Shown one piece after another: positions 7,594 to 8,851 of a DNA stretch of 8,851 bases. How positions within the stretch are numbered: the first letter of the stretch is position 1; every line of letters starts with the position of its first letter. A model generated the notes under the pieces. It was not told the origin of the DNA and did no database searches. It worked only from the letters and a program-made list of their open reading frames with translations. Origin of the DNA: an uncultured Alphaproteobacteria bacterium (GTDB lineage Bacteria; Pseudomonadota; Alphaproteobacteria; CALKHQ01); the NCBI GenBank assembly GCA_937988735.1, contig CALKHQ010000225.1:1-8851 (forward strand), in the 5' to 3' direction. Position numbers and translations under genes: made by a program.

Positions 7594-7647
7594 CCGGAAT
7601 CTGCAGCGGCAGCCCGCTGCCGTGGCGCGGGGCAGGGGAGCGGGAGA

Positions 7648-8059
7648 GGCGTCAGACGGCCTGTAAGCCGGGTTCTGTCCACGCGGGCGCGAGGGCCCGC
7701 GGGGATGGCCATTCATCTGGGGCGCGCATTGCTGCACGCCTCGCGCGACCTACCCGGGTGCGGCGCGGAGACCCGCCCGGGCCAGGCCGGAGCCCGGCCC
7801 GTGCACCCCTATCTGGTCTTGCTCCCGGTGGGGTTTGCCATGCCGGTCCCGTTGCCGGTCCCGCGGTGGGCTCTTACCCCACCCTTTCACCCTTGCCGCG
7901 CGGGTTCGCACCGGCGCGGCGGTTTCCTTTCTGTGGCACTTTCCCTGGGGTCGCCCCCGCCGGGCGTTACCCGGCACCGTGTCTCCGTGGAGCCCGGACT
8001 TTCCTCCCCGCCGCGGGTTTCCCCGTTGCGGCGGGGCGGCCATCCGGCCGACTGACGCC
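7648..8059 (-). ncRNA. rnpB: RNase P RNA, bacterial A-type
   Basis: This is the catalytic RNA of ribonuclease P, which removes 5' leaders from pre-tRNAs. On the minus strand the 5' conserved block GAGGAAAGTCCGGGCTCC lies at 8006-7989, and the GGGTGAAAGGGTGGGGTAAG block begins at 7892. GACCAGATAGGGG follows near 7820, then a CAGATGAATGGCC block near 7710, and the 3' block GACAGAACCCGGCTTACAGG ends near 7660. The ends were set by the P1 helix: GGCGTCAG (8059-8052) pairs perfectly with CTGACGCC (7655-7648), giving 412 nt, normal for alphaproteobacteria. It lies nine bases beyond the stop codon of the amidase gene on the same strand, and its predicted promoter overlaps that gene's end. No T-rich terminator is seen; 3' processing may define the end. 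Confidence 0.97.
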
Positions 8060-8065
8060 CCTCAC

Positions 8066-8094
8066 ACTTAGGGGGTCGGCCCTGCCAGGCGCAA
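8066..8094 (-). promoter_or_regulatory. rnpB promoter overlapping the amidase stop codon
   Basis: On the minus strand, TTGCGC (8094-8089, preceded by C as in alphaproteobacterial CTTG boxes), a 17-base spacer and CTAAGT (8071-8066) place the start of transcription near 8059. That is the rnpB 5' end deduced independently from P1 pairing. The TAA stop of the amidase gene (8070-8068) lies inside the -10 box. Confidence 0.6.
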
Positions 8095-8754
8095 GACCCG
8101 GCCGAGCAGCGCCCGCGTCTCCGCGTCCGCGATGCCGTCGATGCGCGCCGGGCGGAACCGGCGCTGGAAGGCGCGCAGGCAGGCGGCCTCGCCATAGACC
8201 GCGACCCCGTAGCCGATCCCGGCCAGCGCTTCCGCGGGCCCGGCGACCGCGCCGGGTGTGTCGGGGGCGGGCCACAGCCCGACGCCGGCCCGCGCAAGCT
8301 GCGCCCAGGGGAACAGCTCGCCCGGATCGGCCTTGCGGTCCGGCGCCACGTCCGCATGGCCGACGACGTTGGCGGCGGGGATGCCGTGGCGCTCGATCAC
8401 CTGCCGCGCCAGCGCCGCCAGCGCCGCGACCTGCGCCTCCGGGAACGGCGCGAGCCCGCAGTCGTGGCCGGGGTTCACCACCTCGATCCCGATCGACCGG
8501 CTGTTGACGTCGCCCGCGCCCCGCCACCAGGAGCGGCCGGCGTGCCAGGCGCGGCGGTGCTCCGGCACATGGGCGTGGACGGTGCCGTCGACGTCGACGG
8601 TGTAGTGCGCGCTCACCTCCGCCGCCGGGTCGCACAGCCGGGCAATGGCGGCCTCCGCCGTCGCCATGCCGGTGTAGTGCAGCACCAGCATGTCGAGGGG
8701 CCGGCCGCCCGTCCGCGGCCCGTGATTCGGCGACGGCGTCTGGACCAGCTGCAT
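8068..8754 (-). CDS. N-acetylmuramoyl-L-alanine amidase (AmpD/AmiD type) with C-terminal peptidoglycan-binding region
   Basis: This zinc amidase cleaves the MurNAc-L-Ala bond of peptidoglycan fragments. The Amidase_2 domain spans about residues 10-150. Numbering from a GTG one codon upstream of the annotated ATG, the metal ligands are His27 (VLHYTGM), His134 (VGHADVAP) and Asp144. Catalytic Glu92 (IGIEVVN) and Lys142 (DRKADPG) match those of AmpD. VSAHYTVDVDGTVHAHV and WHAG are also typical. The C-terminal ~60 residues (AVYGEAACLRAFQRRFRPARIDG, then DAETRALLGRVL) look like a PG_binding_1 repeat, an arrangement shared with AmiD. No signal peptide or lipobox is visible, so cytoplasmic muropeptide recycling is likely, although AmiD homologues are outer-membrane lipoproteins. 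I prefer ATG 8754, whose A is shared with the upstream gene's TGA; GTG 8757 (four-base overlap) is also possible. There is no clear ribosome-binding site, so translation is probably coupled. rnpB follows at once. Confidence 0.94.
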   Translation of the reverse strand: MQLVQTPSPNHGPRTGGRPLDMLVLHYTGMATAEAAIARLCDPAAEVSAHYTVDVDGTVHAHVPEHRRAWHAGRSWWRGAGDVNSRSIGIEVVNPGHDCGLAPFPEAQVAALAALARQVIERHGIPAANVVGHADVAPDRKADPGELFPWAQLARAGVGLWPAPDTPGAVAGPAEALAGIGYGVAVYGEAACLRAFQRRFRPARIDGIADAETRALLGRVLRLAGPTP

Positions 8755-8851
8755 CACGAGGTCGAGGTCGGCATCGGCAGCGTGGTGCGCGGCCGGCGGA
8801 TCAGGATGACGGCGACGCCGGTGATCACCAGCGCGCCGCCGATCAGCACCC
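8754..8851 (-). CDS. C-terminal end of an EamA/DMT-type membrane transporter (partial)
   Basis: The minus-strand frame reads VLIGGALVITGVAVILIRRP, continues to a short polar tail ending PTSTS, and stops at TGA (8756-8754). This is a final hydrophobic transmembrane helix with a small-residue start (IGGALVITG) and an Arg-rich cytoplasmic end. It is the usual last helix of EamA/drug-metabolite-transporter permeases, which export amino acids or metabolites across the inner membrane. Only 31 residues are inside the window, so the family call is tentative. It overlaps the amidase start by one base and is probably in the same operon. Confidence 0.6.
   Translation of the reverse strand, partial: VLIGGALVITGVAVILIRRPRTTLPMPTSTS

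Larger units (their letters stand above)
7159..7647. other. 489-base non-coding, repeat-rich gap between rnpB 3' end and the SDR gene
   Basis: No convincing gene is visible on either strand. Short open frames here lack ribosome-binding sites, run through the repeats, and show no recognisable protein. The gap holds the SDR ribosome-binding site at its left end, a CCGGGC/GCCCGG hairpin with an AAGA loop (7211-7226), palindromic repeat copies at 7264-7290, 7375-7406 and 7471-7484, a minus-strand promoter-like sequence (7564-7593), and a 6-bp CGGCAG/CTGCCG hairpin (7607-7622) just beyond the rnpB 3' end without a T-run. Confidence 0.7.

Noticed and set aside
7607..7622. Hairpin just beyond the rnpB 3' end as an intrinsic terminator
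   Set aside because: The stem is only 6 bp and is not followed by a T-run on the minus strand.
7458..8507. Plus-strand open frames across rnpB and the amidase gene
   Set aside because: They are antisense to a structural RNA and to a gene with all its catalytic residues.

Overview
The window comes from a very GC-rich genome (around 70% or more by eye). It is almost certainly an alphaproteobacterium. The RNase P RNA is an A-type bacterial RNA with alphaproteobacterial-looking sequence blocks, the predicted promoters have TTGACC/TTAACC-type -35 boxes, and the intergenic palindromes of the CGTC-stem-loop-stem-CCACG type resemble those scattered through many alphaproteobacterial genomes. A Rhodospirillales-like lineage is my best guess, but the sequence alone does not name a genus.

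Plus-strand half (1-6288). The window opens with the last 38 codons of an unidentified gene. A 189-base intergenic region follows, with candidate promoters and a 10-bp hairpin. Next is a 785-residue protein of no family I recognise (TTG start). Two overlapping peptide/nickel-type (Dpp/Opp) ABC ATPase genes follow, equivalent to dppD and dppF, without permease or binding-protein genes in view. Then come a 237-residue coiled-coil protein with an acidic disordered tail and a dienelactone-hydrolase-family enzyme. The last two genes each have their own predicted promoter. The hydrolase promoter is abutted by three tandem 15-bp repeats.

Minus-strand half (6466-8851). Reading right to left: the end of an EamA/DMT-type transporter gene is translationally coupled to an AmpD/AmiD-like N-acetylmuramoyl-L-alanine amidase gene. 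Its stop codon lies inside the -10 box of the promoter for rnpB (RNase P RNA, 7648-8059). A 489-base non-coding stretch follows, holding palindromic repeats and a near-consensus orphan promoter. The last gene is an SDR-fold protein that has lost the catalytic Tyr and Asn. It converges on the hydrolase gene, and the 177-base gap between them carries two more copies of the palindromic repeat.

Functional reading: this is mostly ordinary chromosomal housekeeping (peptide import, cell-wall amidase, tRNA processing) with two lineage-restricted unknowns. I found no defence island, prophage, transposase or CRISPR array and no clear new multi-gene system. The items most worth a second look are the 785-aa unknown, the tyrosine-less SDR, the shared promoter architecture, and the repeat-rich gap with an orphan promoter downstream of rnpB.
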